From an uncultured Collinsella sp. (lineage in GTDB: Bacteria > Actinomycetota > Coriobacteriia > Coriobacteriales > Coriobacteriaceae), in assembly GCA_900541715.1 (NCBI GenBank), contig UQLI01000017.1, positions 1 to 41,601 of the forward strand: a DNA stretch of 41,601 bases, written 5' to 3'. This document shows, in pieces, positions 5,501-13,533 of the stretch. The position numbers and the translations under genes are program-made. Below the pieces are notes generated by a model. The model saw only the letters and a list, made by a program, of their open reading frames with translations. It made no database searches and was not told the origin of the DNA. Numbering within the stretch: the first letter of the stretch is position 1; each line of letters starts with the position of its first letter.

Positions 5501-7942
5501 GTGGCAGAGCGTCCGACATACAAGCTCAGGTTTCTCGACCCCAAAAAGCGTTTTCCATCGATGCCCGAGCAGCCTGCGGGGCGCTCGTATGGTGTTGTCT
5601 GGAAAGTTTTTGGCGAGGATCCTAAAGAGTCATGCTATGTCGTCGAATTCGTCGGCAAAAGCCATATATCGCTCTTGGGCTACGTGAGCGTGTCGGGCAA
5701 GGTTTATAAGGTCGACCGCCCTGTTCGGGAAGTACCGTTGCCCGAGGACCCTGACATGGAGCTGGTCCTTCACGAGTCCGATTCCAGTATTGGCGAGATT
5801 ATGGTGAGGGAAGCCAACGGTGCAATGCGCGCGTGTGCGCAAACTGCCGGCTCTCCCGAAGGCCCCATGCGCGAGCAGTCCGACCACGAGACATGGAATT
5901 CGACTCGCGCCCTTCCTTACGGCGAGTTTATGGCCTCGATGTTCTTGCGTTACGTGATATTTGCCAACTCCGAAAGCGCTATTGCGAACACGGCGGGCGT
6001 CGACGGTCTCGATGCGGACATGCAAAACGTTGTCGACAAGATCAAACTCGTAAAGTTGCCCGAGCCAGTCGAGGTGTTTTTGGGCTTTGACACGGCACCG
6101 CTCCCCGATGCTATCGAGACGCTGCTTTACCGTGTTGACCATGCCGAGAATCCGAGCGGTATCGAGCGTTATGCCGCCGCCCTTATGAGCGAGATCGACT
6201 TGCCCCGCCTGCGCACCATTGCTGCCAAGTCCGAGATGAGCCTGGCTCGCATTGATCGCTCAAAGATTTTCTATCTCAATTTTGATCGTAGCCTGTTGGA
6301 CCGGGACGAGATTGACATGCTGCTTGCCATCGAGTGCCGTCTCAACCGCCTCTCCGGCATCCTTGAGCGCATTGGGGCTGGATTGGTCCCCGCGGCGTCC
6401 TCGCCGAGCTTTGAGGGTTGTGCGCTCTTTGACGCGTGGCATATTGCCAAGACGACCAACGATGTTCCTCGACTGCTCGATACGACCTCGAGCGATAACC
6501 CATGGGCCAAACCGGGGACGGTGACTTGTCAGCCGGGCGGTGAGTGGGACGTGCGCACCCGCTTCGCGCATATCGTCGAGGCACTCAACGTGGTCACACG
6601 GCTCGACTATACCTATCGGGCAAACGTTGCCGAGGGGATTATGCTCGTTCGGTTTGGGCGCTCTGTCGTGGATGCCATGCCGCAACGTGAATACGACGCT
6701 CAGGATGACGTCTGGCGCGAGCTAGACGTGGACATGCGCGCGACTTGGGCCGCGGAGCACGACGCGCGCGTGGCGCTTACGCTTGCGGCGGCGTGTTTTG
6801 CCGCAGGTGCCTGCATTTCGCGCTGCTATGTTCAGATTGCGGCTCCCGACGGCGAGCGGGGCGAGCGCGTCATTGCAACATATTCCTTTGGGCGTGCGGC
6901 CTATCTGGCCAATTGCGTGCCTGTCGCCAAGGATCTTGAGAGCATGGACATGGACGATATGCCGTGCAAGCGCATGCTTGAGGCATATGAGTCGGACGCA
7001 CCGGATGCGATTGAGCCTGCGGAGGTTCACGCTCGCCCGCGTGACGACCACCGTTCGCTGCCGCCGGCGTTGCGCGACCTGCTGCTTGCCGATACGGCTG
7101 ATGAGCTAGAGGTCATGGAGGAGGACGATGACCCGTATGTGGCGCGCGTCGTTGAGTTGCGCGAGCAGGTAAAAGTTGACCATGCAAGTGCGTTTGAGGG
7201 CTTCTCCCGTCTTGTTGAGGAGCTGGAGGCAAAGTGCGCCGTCGCCGAGCTTTTGGCAACGGGTCCGGTTCAGACGCAGTTTTGCGACAACCAGCTGGTG
7301 CGTATGGTGCTGCCGGTAATGGAGGAAGATCGCTCGGTGCGCATCCTGCGCGCTCCCGACGCGCTCTACTTTGCTCAGCACGAGATCTGCAGTTATTACG
7401 CCGATCAGGAGGATTTTGAACGGGCATTGCCCGAGGTGCGTCGTCTTTACGATCTGGCTCGCTCGTCCATGCAATCGCACTTTGCGCTCATCAACGTGTT
7501 GGCGCGCCTGGAACGCTTTGACGAGATTATCGAGGTGGCGCGCCACGGCCTGCGCATTGCCAGCGACCGTTCCGCAATCGGTTATCTGTTCTATCGCTTG
7601 GCGTTTGCCTATTGGAACTGCGACCAGCTCGAGCTCGCGCTGGCATGCTACCGCCTGGTACCGCGCGGCGAGGAGTCGGGTAGCAACGCACTGGAGGAAA
7701 TGCAGGGCCTTATGAATGAGATGGGTGTCAATGAGCCTCCGACGTTTGAGGAGGCCGTCGAGACCATCCGCAAGGCTGGGCTTGAATTGCCTCCCGTGTC
7801 CGCCGTGGCCAACCAGCTGGCGGATGCTGCCGTGCAGTTGGTCGATAGCGGCTTCTTTTTCCTGGCGCGCGTCTGCATCTTCCAAATGTGGCGCACCATG
7901 GGCAACGATGAGCTCGGCTCCCTCAATCGCTCGCTGGGGTAG
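5501..7942 (+). CDS. Large unknown protein with TPR-like C-terminus, 813 aa
   Basis: The GTG start at 5501 follows AGGGTGATA at 5488-5496. The product has 813 residues, no signal peptide and no clear membrane helix, so it is probably cytosolic. I recognise no catalytic motif. An acidic linker (TADELEVMEEDDDPY) separates an N-terminal part of about 520 residues from a helical C-terminus. There, about residues 620-740 look like tetratricopeptide repeats: DFERALPEVRRLYDLA, RFDEIIEVARHGLRIA and AYWNCDQLELALACYRLVP. The family is unknown and it may act through protein contacts. It is the only gene between tRNA-Arg with its duplicated 3' end and tRNA-Ser, which suggests acquired or lineage-specific DNA. 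A 7-bp hairpin GTCGCGG/CCGCGAC (5445-5463) lies just upstream. Confidence 0.8.
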   Translation: MAERPTYKLRFLDPKKRFPSMPEQPAGRSYGVVWKVFGEDPKESCYVVEFVGKSHISLLGYVSVSGKVYKVDRPVREVPLPEDPDMELVLHESDSSIGEIMVREANGAMRACAQTAGSPEGPMREQSDHETWNSTRALPYGEFMASMFLRYVIFANSESAIANTAGVDGLDADMQNVVDKIKLVKLPEPVEVFLGFDTAPLPDAIETLLYRVDHAENPSGIERYAAALMSEIDLPRLRTIAAKSEMSLARIDRSKIFYLNFDRSLLDRDEIDMLLAIECRLNRLSGILERIGAGLVPAASSPSFEGCALFDAWHIAKTTNDVPRLLDTTSSDNPWAKPGTVTCQPGGEWDVRTRFAHIVEALNVVTRLDYTYRANVAEGIMLVRFGRSVVDAMPQREYDAQDDVWRELDVDMRATWAAEHDARVALTLAAACFAAGACISRCYVQIAAPDGERGERVIATYSFGRAAYLANCVPVAKDLESMDMDDMPCKRMLEAYESDAPDAIEPAEVHARPRDDHRSLPPALRDLLLADTADELEVMEEDDDPYVARVVELREQVKVDHASAFEGFSRLVEELEAKCAVAELLATGPVQTQFCDNQLVRMVLPVMEEDRSVRILRAPDALYFAQHEICSYYADQEDFERALPEVRRLYDLARSSMQSHFALINVLARLERFDEIIEVARHGLRIASDRSAIGYLFYRLAFAYWNCDQLELALACYRLVPRGEESGSNALEEMQGLMNEMGVNEPPTFEEAVETIRKAGLELPPVSAVANQLADAAVQLVDSGFFFLARVCIFQMWRTMGNDELGSLNRSLG

Positions 7943-7993
7943 GGGCGAAAACTGCAAGGAGGAAAGGCCGCTAGGCAATTAGAAAATTCCCTC

Positions 7994-8022
7994 TTGCTCA
8001 ACTTCGGCTGTTTGGTTACTAT
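7994..8022 (+). promoter_or_regulatory. tRNA-Ser promoter
   Basis: TTGCTC (7994-7999), 17-bp spacer, TACTAT (8017-8022), 14 bp before the tRNA. Good sigma-70-type spacing. Confidence 0.7.
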
Positions 8023-8036
8023 AGAACGGCTGTTAC

Positions 8037-8127
8037 GGAGAGCTGACCGAGAGGCCGAAGGTGCTCGCCTGCTAAGCGAGTATGCCCCAAAAGGGCATCT
8101 GGGGTTCGAATCCCCAGCTCTCCGCCA
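8037..8127 (+). tRNA. tRNA-Ser (GCT)
   Basis: 91 nt with a long variable arm. Acceptor GGAGAGC/GCTCTCC; anticodon stem CTCGC/GCGAG with loop CTGCTAA (anticodon GCT, reading AGU/AGC). The variable arm is ATGCCC/GGGCAT and the T arm TGGGG-TTCGAAT-CCCCA. Discriminator G, encoded CCA. Confidence 0.97.
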
Positions 8128-8141
8128 GTATGAATTTGTAG

Positions 8142-8168
8142 AAGGGTCCCATTTGGGGCCCTTTTTTA
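8142..8168 (+). terminator. tRNA-Ser terminator
   Basis: AAGGGTCCC ATTT GGGGCCCTT with one wobble pair, followed by a T run. Confidence 0.88.
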
Positions 8169-8178
8169 TTATCAAGAA

Positions 8179-8200
8179 TGGCGGCTGGGGATTCGAACCC
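8179..8200 (-). other. Antisense tRNA 3'-end-like fragment
   Basis: On the minus strand this reads GGGTTCGAATCCCCAG followed by CCGCCA, a T loop with a CCA end but with an acceptor too short for a working tRNA. A similar antisense fragment lies after tRNA-Arg (5165-5190). It could be a relic of tRNA duplication. Confidence 0.4.
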
Positions 8201-8202
8201 TC

Positions 8203-8231
8203 AAAAAGGAGGCATCCTTTCGGACGTCTCC
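8203..8231 (-). terminator. Terminator of the D-Ala-D-Ala carboxypeptidase gene
   Basis: On the minus strand GGAGACGTCC GAAA GGATGCCTCC is followed by TTTTTG. It lies 28 bases beyond the stop codon. Confidence 0.85.
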
Positions 8232-8258
8232 TTTCAGCGAGCGTATTGTTCTTCGATC

Positions 8259-9599
8259 CTACACCTCGGGTGCCTTGGCTACGGTTTCGCTTTCTGCCGC
8301 AAGCGGACGGTTTTCGATGCGACGACTCAGGCGGTCGAGCTTCACAAGAAGCCATTCAATGGGATTCGGCCCCGAGCCTTCCTCATCGGCAACCAAATCC
8401 GTGACAACGACCTTGATGCCGTCTTGTTTGAGCGTGAGGCTACCTACTTTGTCGCCCACATGCACCGTGCCCGAAAGGTCATCGTAGGCAACCTTTTCGG
8501 TTACTTCTCCGGCAAGCGAAAAGATGGTCGCCTGAGCTGCGGGATCGGCGAGTGTGGCGTCGATCGTCTTGTCCGTCCAGTCGGTCTGGCTTATGCGCGC
8601 GATGAGCGGATTGCCGTTGGCGGTCTTTTCCTGCGTGTTGGCGATCGCAACCGTCACCTTGTGGCCGTAGTACCAGTTGGCAAGGGCGGCCGTGTCGGCA
8701 AAGCGCTGGTCGTTGGTGCTGGAGTTCAAAACGACGGTATAGGTCTCGTCGCCATCGCGGTCGTAGGCTGCCGTAAAGCAGTAGCCGGCATCGTCGGTAG
8801 TGCCGGTCTTGCCGCCGATATTGCCGTCCTGCCCCAGCAGCTCGTTGTGCGTATCCATTGAATGTGAGTGGTCGGAGCCATCGGCGCCTGTAACCTCAAT
8901 CCAGGAATCATCGCTCGCCACGATCTCGCGGAACGCATCGCTCTTCATTGCTTCCTGCATCATCAGGGCCGCATCGTGCGCGGTCGAGTGCATGTCGCCG
9001 GCCCACTCATCAAAGTCCAGACCGTGCGGATTCTCAAAAAGAGTTCCCGTGCAGCCGAGCTCTTTAGCGCGCTCGTTCATGGCCTTGACAAACGTGGCCT
9101 CAGCATCTTTGGTCTTGGGGTCGATCTTTTTGCCCACATGCTCGGCAAGCACGATGGCGGCGTCATTGCCCGAGGGAATCATCAGACCGCGCAGGGCCTG
9201 TTCCACTGTGAGCTCGTCGCCTTCGAGCAGGCCGGCGGTCGAATTGCCCACGGTTGCCGCGGCGCTGCTCACCGTGACCTTCTCGTCCATCTTGCAGTTC
9301 TCGATGGTCAAGATTGCGGTCATGACCTTGGTGATTGAGGCGATCTTGACCTGCTCGTCGGCACTGCGGGCGTAATAGATGGAACCGTCCTTACTCATGA
9401 CGATGGCGTTGGTCGCATCGATATCGGGCAGATTATCGGCCGTGATGCCGCGGGCGTCGGCGGTCTTACCGCAAACGATATCGGTCGTAAGCACCTGGGC
9501 ATTGGCGATAGACGGCGCACCGGCAGCAAGGGCGAGAGCGCAGGCAATGCCGGTGGTCAGTTGCGCGGAGCGCTTTACAAGAGAACTAAGGGTCTTCAC
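8259..9599 (-). CDS. D-alanyl-D-alanine carboxypeptidase (penicillin-binding protein, S11 family)
   Basis: A secreted serine peptidase that trims the terminal D-Ala from peptidoglycan stem peptides. With the GTG start at 9599 the product has 446 residues. It has a signal peptide (basic KR at 9-10, hydrophobic 14-28, cleavage after ANA at about 34). The three active-site motifs are S88-ITK91, S143-GN145 and K264-TG266. The frame stays open upstream to 9839, with an ATG at 9710. However, a -10-like TATACT at 9644-9639 inside that extension and the signal-peptide layout favour 9599. The ribosome site is weak. The family resembles DacA/DacF. It is divergent from a VanRS-like pair, recalling the link between VanRS and D,D-carboxypeptidases such as VanY, although no vanHAX is present. 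Confidence 0.9.
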   Translation of the reverse strand: MKTLSSLVKRSAQLTTGIACALALAAGAPSIANAQVLTTDIVCGKTADARGITADNLPDIDATNAIVMSKDGSIYYARSADEQVKIASITKVMTAILTIENCKMDEKVTVSSAAATVGNSTAGLLEGDELTVEQALRGLMIPSGNDAAIVLAEHVGKKIDPKTKDAEATFVKAMNERAKELGCTGTLFENPHGLDFDEWAGDMHSTAHDAALMMQEAMKSDAFREIVASDDSWIEVTGADGSDHSHSMDTHNELLGQDGNIGGKTGTTDDAGYCFTAAYDRDGDETYTVVLNSSTNDQRFADTAALANWYYGHKVTVAIANTQEKTANGNPLIARISQTDWTDKTIDATLADPAAQATIFSLAGEVTEKVAYDDLSGTVHVGDKVGSLTLKQDGIKVVVTDLVADEEGSGPNPIEWLLVKLDRLSRRIENRPLAAESETVAKAPEV

Positions 9600-9638
9600 A
9601 GATTTCGCTTTCGACGGGATGGTCTCTTTAGAGTTCAA

Positions 9639-9667
9639 AGTATATCGTTTACCGGCGCGGACAATCA
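9639..9667 (-). promoter_or_regulatory. Candidate promoter of the carboxypeptidase gene
   Basis: On the minus strand TATACT (9644-9639) is preceded 17 bp upstream by a weak TGATTG (9667-9662). It would start transcription about 33 nt before the GTG. Confidence 0.4.
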
Positions 9668-9798
9668 GTGCGCGGGCGTGCGCGGCCCATGTCTGCGCCC
9701 GAACGGACATATAGGTGCTTAAGGTCGACTTAATCGCCCGCGCTTGTTGTGTGTGGCGCACACTGCCTCGGGCATAATGGAGCGCGAGAGGAGCACGC

Positions 9799-10494
9799 AT
9801 GAACGAGCGCATTTTGGTAGTTGATGATGAGAAGGCCATCGCCGACCTGGTCGGTATCTACCTTACAAAAGAGGGCTTTGATGTGCAGATTGCCTATAGC
9901 GGCGCAGATGCTGCCAAGGCGATTTTGGAGCAGGAGTTCGATCTGGCGCTGCTGGACGTCATGCTGCCCGATATCGACGGCTTTGAGCTGCTGCGCACCA
10001 TCCGCGCTAGCCATACCTATCCCGTTATTATGCTGACGGCGCGCGATGCCCAACATGACAAGATCGAGGGCCTCTCGTTGGGCGCAGACGATTACGTGGT
10101 CAAGCCGTTCCGTCCGCTGGAGCTCATTGCGCGCGTTCATGCTCAGCTCCGTCGTTACACTAGCTACGACAGCCGCGCACAGGCGGTCGAGTCGCCGACC
10201 ATCCAGCTCGACGGCCTCGAGATCAACCGCGACGCTCGTTGTGTGACGGTGGACGGTGCACCGGTGCGCCTCACGCCCATCGAGTATTCCATCTTGCTGT
10301 ATCTGGTCGAGCATCGTGGCAGCGTGGTGGCCGTGGGGGACCTGTTCCGCGCGGTGTGGAACGAGGATTTTATGCCCGGCTCCAACAATACGGTGATGGT
10401 GCACATCCGCCATCTGCGTGAAAAGATCGGCGACGATGCTCAAAAGCCGCGCTTTATCAAAAACGTCTGGGGCGTTGGCTACATAATCGAATAA
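9799..10494 (+). CDS. OmpR/PhoB-family response regulator, VanR-like
   Basis: A 231-residue DNA-binding regulator. The receiver domain (1-120) has the acidic pocket D9-D10, the phosphate acceptor D53 in LALLDVMLPD and the switch Lys in DDYVVKPF. The winged-helix output domain (about 132-230) ends HIRHLREKIGDD and VWGVGYIIE. ATG 9799 follows GAGAGGAGCACGC. It is co-directional with, and 25 bases from, the histidine kinase. Receiver and wing sequences resemble VanR-type regulators more than PhoB. The divergent neighbour is a D-Ala-D-Ala carboxypeptidase, so a cell-wall target is plausible but inferred. A -10-like CATAAT lies at 9773-9778. Confidence 0.93.
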   Translation: MNERILVVDDEKAIADLVGIYLTKEGFDVQIAYSGADAAKAILEQEFDLALLDVMLPDIDGFELLRTIRASHTYPVIMLTARDAQHDKIEGLSLGADDYVVKPFRPLELIARVHAQLRRYTSYDSRAQAVESPTIQLDGLEINRDARCVTVDGAPVRLTPIEYSILLYLVEHRGSVVAVGDLFRAVWNEDFMPGSNNTVMVHIRHLREKIGDDAQKPRFIKNVWGVGYIIE

Positions 10495-10519
10495 CGCCTT
10501 TGATGGTGGGGAAGTGGAT

Positions 10520-11758
10520 ATGACAAAAGACGATAGGCGGGTATTCGAGGTGCCCGATCGACTCTTTGAATACATAAGGGCGGTCGTCGACAACCGTGCG
10601 CTTGCGACGGTGCTGCTCTTTTTGCTGAGTCTGCTACTCATTGGCATTGACAATATCGTTGGTATCCTGGCAGTTCTGCTCATTAGCTTCTTGCTGATCG
10701 ATCGATTTGAAATCGTTCGCCGCTGCGTGGTAATCGGCGGTGCCGCGTGGACGACTACGCTGGCGATCGGGGCCATGGCGCTTGGCGGTATTGGCGGGCC
10801 CGTGTTCTTTAATGCCGCCTTTGTGTTCAACATGCTCGGCTTTGTGCTGGCACTCGCCGTGTGTGTCCTGTTCTTTTGCGGGCGTGCCCTGTATTACCAG
10901 GGTTATGAGCAAGGCGAGCAGCGTGCCGACCGCGTGATCGCCGCCCGTATTCAGGACCGTCTGATCGACAACCCCGACACGTGGGATACCATCGACGGCG
11001 ACTTTCTCGAGGTCGAGGGTGCGCTCAACCGGGCGCGCGATTGCGAGCGTAAGGTTCAACAGGCCTTGCGCGACGAATCGCATCGCAAAGATGACCTGGT
11101 TACGTACCTGGCGCACGACCTGCGCACGCCGCTTGCCAGCGTGGTGGGCTATCTTTCGCTCCTGCAGGAGGCTCCCGATTTGCCGCTTGAGCAGCGTGCA
11201 CGCTTTACGGGCGTGGCGCTCGACAAAGCCCATCGGCTCGACGCGCTCATCGAGGAGTTTTTCGACATCACGCGTTTTGATTTCCACGATATCGTGCTCA
11301 CCCGCGCTTACGTCGATTTGGGGCTATTGCTGGCGCAGGTGGCCGACGAGTTCTATCCCATTCTCAACGAACAGCGCAAGGAAGCCCAGGTTGATATCTG
11401 CGAGGACCTGACGGTGCTCGTGGACGGCGACAAGATGGCTCGCGTATTCAATAACATCATGAAAAACGCCGTTGCCTATAGCTATGAGGGCTCGACCATC
11501 ACGATCGAGGCCAGACGCCGGGACGGCGGTGGCGTACGCGTACGATTTGTGAACCAGGGCGATCCGATCCCCGAGCCAAAGCTCAAGGTGATCTTTGAGA
11601 AGTTCTATCGCCTGGATGCGGCGCGTGCGACCAATCGCGGCGGCGCTGGACTGGGGCTTGCCATCGCCAAGGAGATCGTATGCGCGCACGGCGGTACCGT
11701 TGCATGTGAATCGACGCCCGAACACACGATATTCACCATCGAGCTGCCCGCCGCATAG
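10520..11758 (+). CDS. Sensor histidine kinase, VanS-like
   Basis: A 412-residue membrane kinase. Two hydrophobic blocks (about residues 28-65 and 70-125) contain several membrane helices with very little extracellular sequence, as in intramembrane-sensing kinases. A short linker leads to the DHp domain with the phosphoacceptor H199 in AHDLRTPLASVVGYLSLL. The catalytic domain shows N-box NNIMKNAVAYS, an F-box (IFEKFYRLD) and the Gly-rich lid GGAGLGLAIAKEI. I chose ATG 10520 over GTG 10514 because GGGGA at 10508-10512 is then 7 bases away. It should phosphorylate D53 of the regulator upstream. The signal is unknown; similarity to VanS and the neighbouring carboxypeptidase hint at envelope stress. 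Confidence 0.92.
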   Translation: MTKDDRRVFEVPDRLFEYIRAVVDNRALATVLLFLLSLLLIGIDNIVGILAVLLISFLLIDRFEIVRRCVVIGGAAWTTTLAIGAMALGGIGGPVFFNAAFVFNMLGFVLALAVCVLFFCGRALYYQGYEQGEQRADRVIAARIQDRLIDNPDTWDTIDGDFLEVEGALNRARDCERKVQQALRDESHRKDDLVTYLAHDLRTPLASVVGYLSLLQEAPDLPLEQRARFTGVALDKAHRLDALIEEFFDITRFDFHDIVLTRAYVDLGLLLAQVADEFYPILNEQRKEAQVDICEDLTVLVDGDKMARVFNNIMKNAVAYSYEGSTITIEARRRDGGGVRVRFVNQGDPIPEPKLKVIFEKFYRLDAARATNRGGAGLGLAIAKEIVCAHGGTVACESTPEHTIFTIELPAA

Positions 11759-11779
11759 CCAGTGTGCCCTTACAAACAC

Positions 11780-11806
11780 TTGACAATGCGCTCACGTGCA
11801 TATGAG
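11780..11806 (+). promoter_or_regulatory. Candidate pstB promoter
   Basis: A consensus TTGACA (11780-11785) lies upstream of pstB, with a weak TATGAG at 11801-11806 (15-bp spacing). The strong -35 and absence of a strong -10 suit an activator-dependent promoter, but no clear Pho-box repeat is seen. Confidence 0.4.
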
Positions 11807-11861
11807 CCGCGATTCCTACTATCGATACTGCTGAATTGATATCGATGTGGAGGTATGCGGT

Positions 11862-12737
11862 ATGACGGCTGCTGCGGCTGTGGAGCCCACGGAGCTTGAA
11901 GAACTCATGAAAGCGCAGGCCGAGGCCGCGCACGAGCGCGAGGTTGGGGATGCGACTCGCCCCACGGCAGAGGATCTTGCCGCCTCGCCGACGCGAATCG
12001 ATGTTGAGGGCCTCGACCTGTTCTATGGCGACCACCATGCGCTCAAGGACGTGAATATCAAGATCCGCGACAAGCAGATTACCTCGTTCATCGGGCCTTC
12101 GGGCTGCGGAAAGTCCACGTTGCTGCGCTGCTTTAACCGCATGAACGACGGCATCAAGGACTGCCGAATCGAGGGCAAGATTGCGCTCGATGGTCAAGAT
12201 ATCCTGGGCGACTACGACATCTGCCGCCTTCGCCAGCGCGTGGGCATGGTGTTCCAGCGCCCCAACCCGTTTCCCATGAGCATCTACGACAACGTCGCGT
12301 ATGGTCCGCGCGGAATGGGAGTGCGCGATCGCGTCGTGCTCGACGAGCTGGTCGAAGACTCCCTGCGACGCGCCGCCCTGTGGGACGAGGCCAAGGACAA
12401 GCTCAAAGAGTCGGGTCTGGGTCTTTCGGGCGGCCAGCAGCAGCGTCTGTGCATCGCCCGCGCACTTGCCGTGCAGCCCGACATTCTGCTGATGGACGAG
12501 CCGACCTCGGCACTCGACCCTGTGTCGACGCTGGTGGTGGAGCAGCTGGCCTGCGAGCTCAAAGAGACCTGCACGCTCGTGGTCGTTACGCACAATATGC
12601 AGCAGGCGGCGCGTATCTCCGATTCGGTCGCATTCTTTTTGCTGGGTGAGCTGGTGGAGCACGCGCCCACCGCGCAACTCTTCAAGAATCCGACCGATCC
12701 GCGCACGGCGGATTATTTGACGGGACGTTTTGGCTGA
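11862..12737 (+). CDS. pstB: Phosphate ABC transporter ATP-binding protein PstB
   Basis: A 291-residue ATPase that powers high-affinity phosphate uptake with the PstC/PstA permease and PstS binding protein. Visible motifs are Walker A GPSGCGKST (about 77-85), the Q-loop with the PstB-typical VFQRPNPFPMSIYDNVAYGPR, the ABC signature LSGGQQQR (about 188-195), and Walker B with D-loop LLMDEPTSALDP. The His switch VVVTHNMQQAAR follows. ATG 11862 has GTGGAGG at 11847-11853. About 45 residues precede the ABC core, a longer lead than usual. The rest of the Pst system (pstS, pstC, pstA) and phoU are absent on both sides. The next two genes are a PhoB/PhoR-like pair, so phosphate control is plausible. 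Confidence 0.95.
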   Translation: MTAAAAVEPTELEELMKAQAEAAHEREVGDATRPTAEDLAASPTRIDVEGLDLFYGDHHALKDVNIKIRDKQITSFIGPSGCGKSTLLRCFNRMNDGIKDCRIEGKIALDGQDILGDYDICRLRQRVGMVFQRPNPFPMSIYDNVAYGPRGMGVRDRVVLDELVEDSLRRAALWDEAKDKLKESGLGLSGGQQQRLCIARALAVQPDILLMDEPTSALDPVSTLVVEQLACELKETCTLVVVTHNMQQAARISDSVAFFLLGELVEHAPTAQLFKNPTDPRTADYLTGRFG

Positions 12738-12801
12738 TACCATCTAGAAAAGGTACCTTTAGGGTTAAGATGCGGTCATGCCGGCCGCAAAGGGGTTCAA
12801 C

Positions 12802-13530
12802 ATGATCTATTACGTCGAGGACGATGACAACATCAGGGATTTGACGGTCTATGCACTGCGCAAGCAGGGGATTGAGGCCGAAGGCTTTTCGTGCGACGGT
12901 GAGTTTAAGGCTGCCGTGGCGCGACGGGTACCCGATGCCGTCCTGCTCGACATCATGCTGCCCGATACCGATGGCTTGGCGATTATGCGTCGACTGCGTG
13001 CCGATCGCCTGACGGCGACGGTGCCCATCATGATGCTTACCGCCAAGGATACCGAGCTCGACAAGGTGATGGCGCTCGATGGCGGTGCCGACGATTACCT
13101 GACTAAGCCGTTTTCGCTCATGGAGCTTGCGAGCCGCTGCCGCGCACTGCTGCGTCGCGGCGGCATGGTCAAGCAGGCGAGCGATGTGCTCAGCGTGGGC
13201 GACATCGTGCTCTCGCCCAGCCATCGCGAGGTGACCGTTGCCGGCGAGCCGCTTAAGCTCACCCTGCGCGAGTTCGACCTGCTCGAGTACCTCATGCGCA
13301 AGCCCGGCGTGGTCTTTACCCGCGAGTCGTTGCTGCAGAGCGTGTGGGGCTGGGACTTCGACGGCGGTTCGCGCACCGTTGACGTGCACGTGCAGACGCT
13401 TCGCCAAAAACTGGGCGAGCATGCCAGCGCCATCGAGACCGTGCGCGGCGTGGGCTACCGCTTGGCCGAGCCTTCTGCCGGTGATGGTGCCGAAGGTGAC
13501 GACACCGCGGCCACCGCATCGGAGGAGTAA
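12802..13530 (+). CDS. OmpR/PhoB-family response regulator (PhoB/PhoP-like)
   Basis: A 242-residue regulator. The receiver has VEDDDNIRD, acceptor D50 in AVLLDIMLPDTDG and DDYLTKPF. The winged-helix domain has REFDLLEYLMRKPGVVFTRE and ends RTVDVHVQTLRQKLG and VRGVGYRLAEP. An acidic Ala/Asp tail follows. I chose ATG 12802 because AGGGG at 12791-12795 is 6 bases away; an in-frame ATG at 12778 lacks a site. It lies 64 bases after pstB and 3 bases before the kinase gene, so the three are probably one transcript. Regulation of phosphate genes fits the context but the ligand is not shown. Confidence 0.92.
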   Translation: MIYYVEDDDNIRDLTVYALRKQGIEAEGFSCDGEFKAAVARRVPDAVLLDIMLPDTDGLAIMRRLRADRLTATVPIMMLTAKDTELDKVMALDGGADDYLTKPFSLMELASRCRALLRRGGMVKQASDVLSVGDIVLSPSHREVTVAGEPLKLTLREFDLLEYLMRKPGVVFTRESLLQSVWGWDFDGGSRTVDVHVQTLRQKLGEHASAIETVRGVGYRLAEPSAGDGAEGDDTAATASEE

Positions 13531-13533
13531 CCC

